Source of the DNA: Pseudomonadales bacterium
Lineage (GTDB): Bacteria > Pseudomonadota > Gammaproteobacteria > Pseudomonadales > Azotimanducaceae
NCBI GenBank assembly: GCA_017642855.1
Contig: JAEPOO010000003.1
Location: 62,001-126,000 of the forward strand
Direction: 5' to 3'
Length of the DNA stretch: 64,000 nucleotides
Below the pieces are notes generated by a model that was not told the DNA's origin, did not search any database, and was given only the letters and a program-made list of their open reading frames with translations. Below are positions 63,609 through 64,000 of this stretch, in pieces. The position numbers and the translations under genes were made by a program. Position 1 is the stretch's first letter. Every line of letters begins with the position of its first letter.

Positions 63609-64000
63609 TTACTGGGTTCCCGAAAGTTCAGCAGCATATCGCCACAGGTACATCCCGGCGTATCCACGCCAGGGTCGCCAGTGTTCTGCCCTTGCAAGAA
63701 GTGCTTTTTCGTTATCAATTCCCAACAGCTCACTTGCAACCTTTTTGATCACCAGATCCCCGTGCAAGAACGCGTCGGGATCCGCTAAGGCTCTCATGGC
63801 AACGTATTGCGCTGTCCAGGGACCGATACCCGGCACAGACACCAATATTTCGTAGAATTCATCGTCATCCATATCAAAACGCAGGTTTCCCTCCGCGACT
63901 CGCGAAGACATTTCTCTAATCGCTGCGGCTCTTTTACGAGGCATAGGCAACGCCCCTGGATCCAGTTCAGCCAGGCGATGTGGATCAGGAAAAATTCGGC
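63609..64000 (-). CDS. AlkA-like DNA-3-methyladenine glycosylase, 5' end outside window
   Basis: The C-terminal part of a helix-hairpin-helix glycosylase. The hairpin VPGIGPWTAQYVAMRAL and the catalytic Asp in AFLHGDLVI are seen. The frame is open to base 64000 on the minus strand, with FPDPHRLAELDPGALPMPRKR continuing past the TTG at 63950, so the real start lies outside. It may be a plain AlkA or the glycosylase half of an Ada-AlkA fusion. With ogt it makes an alkylation-repair pair. Confidence 0.9.
   Translation of the reverse strand, partial: RIFPDPHRLAELDPGALPMPRKRAAAIREMSSRVAEGNLRFDMDDDEFYEILVSVPGIGPWTAQYVAMRALADPDAFLHGDLVIKKVASELLGIDNEKALLARAEHWRPWRGYAGMYLWRYAAELSGTQ

Overview
This window reads as a stretch of a gammaproteobacterial chromosome, probably from a free-living, likely marine, lineage. 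That inference rests on the single-copy housekeeping set: Mpl, ArgS, DHFR, the SecY-interacting protein Syd, HemJ, SrkA, NudC, ModABC, AroA and PurN, together with dense coding, many 4-nt start/stop overlaps and frequent GTG/TTG starts. I see no insertion sequences, prophage genes, CRISPR arrays, rRNA or tRNA genes. Both ends cut through genes: an acyl-CoA dehydrogenase on the left and an AlkA-type glycosylase on the right.

Layout. 1-6.1 kb: acyl-CoA dehydrogenase, a deazaflavin-reductase-like protein, a DsbA-like protein, then a compact run of MFS exporter, small membrane protein, mpl and a DUF2161 nuclease-like protein. 6.2-12 kb: a large hybrid histidine kinase, argS-folA, and a nitronate monooxygenase. 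12-14.5 kb (minus strand): ECF sigma factor, zinc-finger anti-sigma factor and subtilisin-like lipoprotein, all translationally overlapped. 14.6-21.9 kb: Sel1-SPOR protein, a decayed XRE/MmyB regulator, DUF3667 protein with a VanY-type peptidase, a flavin reductase, a CMD protein, an esterase/beta-lactamase with an aquaporin, and MscS. 22-27.7 kb: uxaC and a MoxR-DUF58-transglutaminase operon. 27.7-34.4 kb: a lipoprotein, a NUDIX hydrolase, a CrtC-like protein, and a SIS isomerase / MTD1-like dehydrogenase / FchA-like cyclohydrolase / lipoprotein operon. 34.4-37.8 kb (minus strand): a cobalt-type nitrile hydratase operon with its own transporter and a flavin-binding protein. 37.9-43 kb: TPR-sulfotransferase, PCuAC copper chaperone, malonyl-CoA-synthetase-like ligase, purN and a divergent PRPP synthetase. 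43-46.2 kb: a eukaryote-like (type 2) ileS. 46.2-52.5 kb: response-regulator remnant, amidase, a TolC/DegS-like/TerB/lipoprotein run, comF. 52.7-64 kb: nudC-modABC-srkA, an acyltransferase, GNAT, TauE/SafE, SDR-hemJ-syd-aroA-START protein, ogt and AlkA-like.

The most notable element is in front of ileS. A 25-codon reading frame (42922-42999) contains eight isoleucine codons within eleven consecutive codons. It is followed at once by a strong intrinsic terminator (43014-43044) that ends only 19 nt before the ileS ATG. The sequence around the stop codon of the small frame (42989-42997) can pair with the 5' arm of that terminator. This is the full architecture of ribosome-mediated transcription attenuation, apparently controlling an isoleucyl-tRNA synthetase in response to charged tRNA-Ile. 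The only promoter-like sequence I can find would start transcription at the GTG itself, so the leader peptide may be translated from a leaderless mRNA.

Other points of interest are a split one-carbon pathway (monofunctional MTD1-type dehydrogenase plus separate cyclohydrolase), a sigma/anti-sigma/subtilase module in which the anti-sigma factor carries a domain resembling a subtilase propeptide, and two transcription regulators caught in decay.
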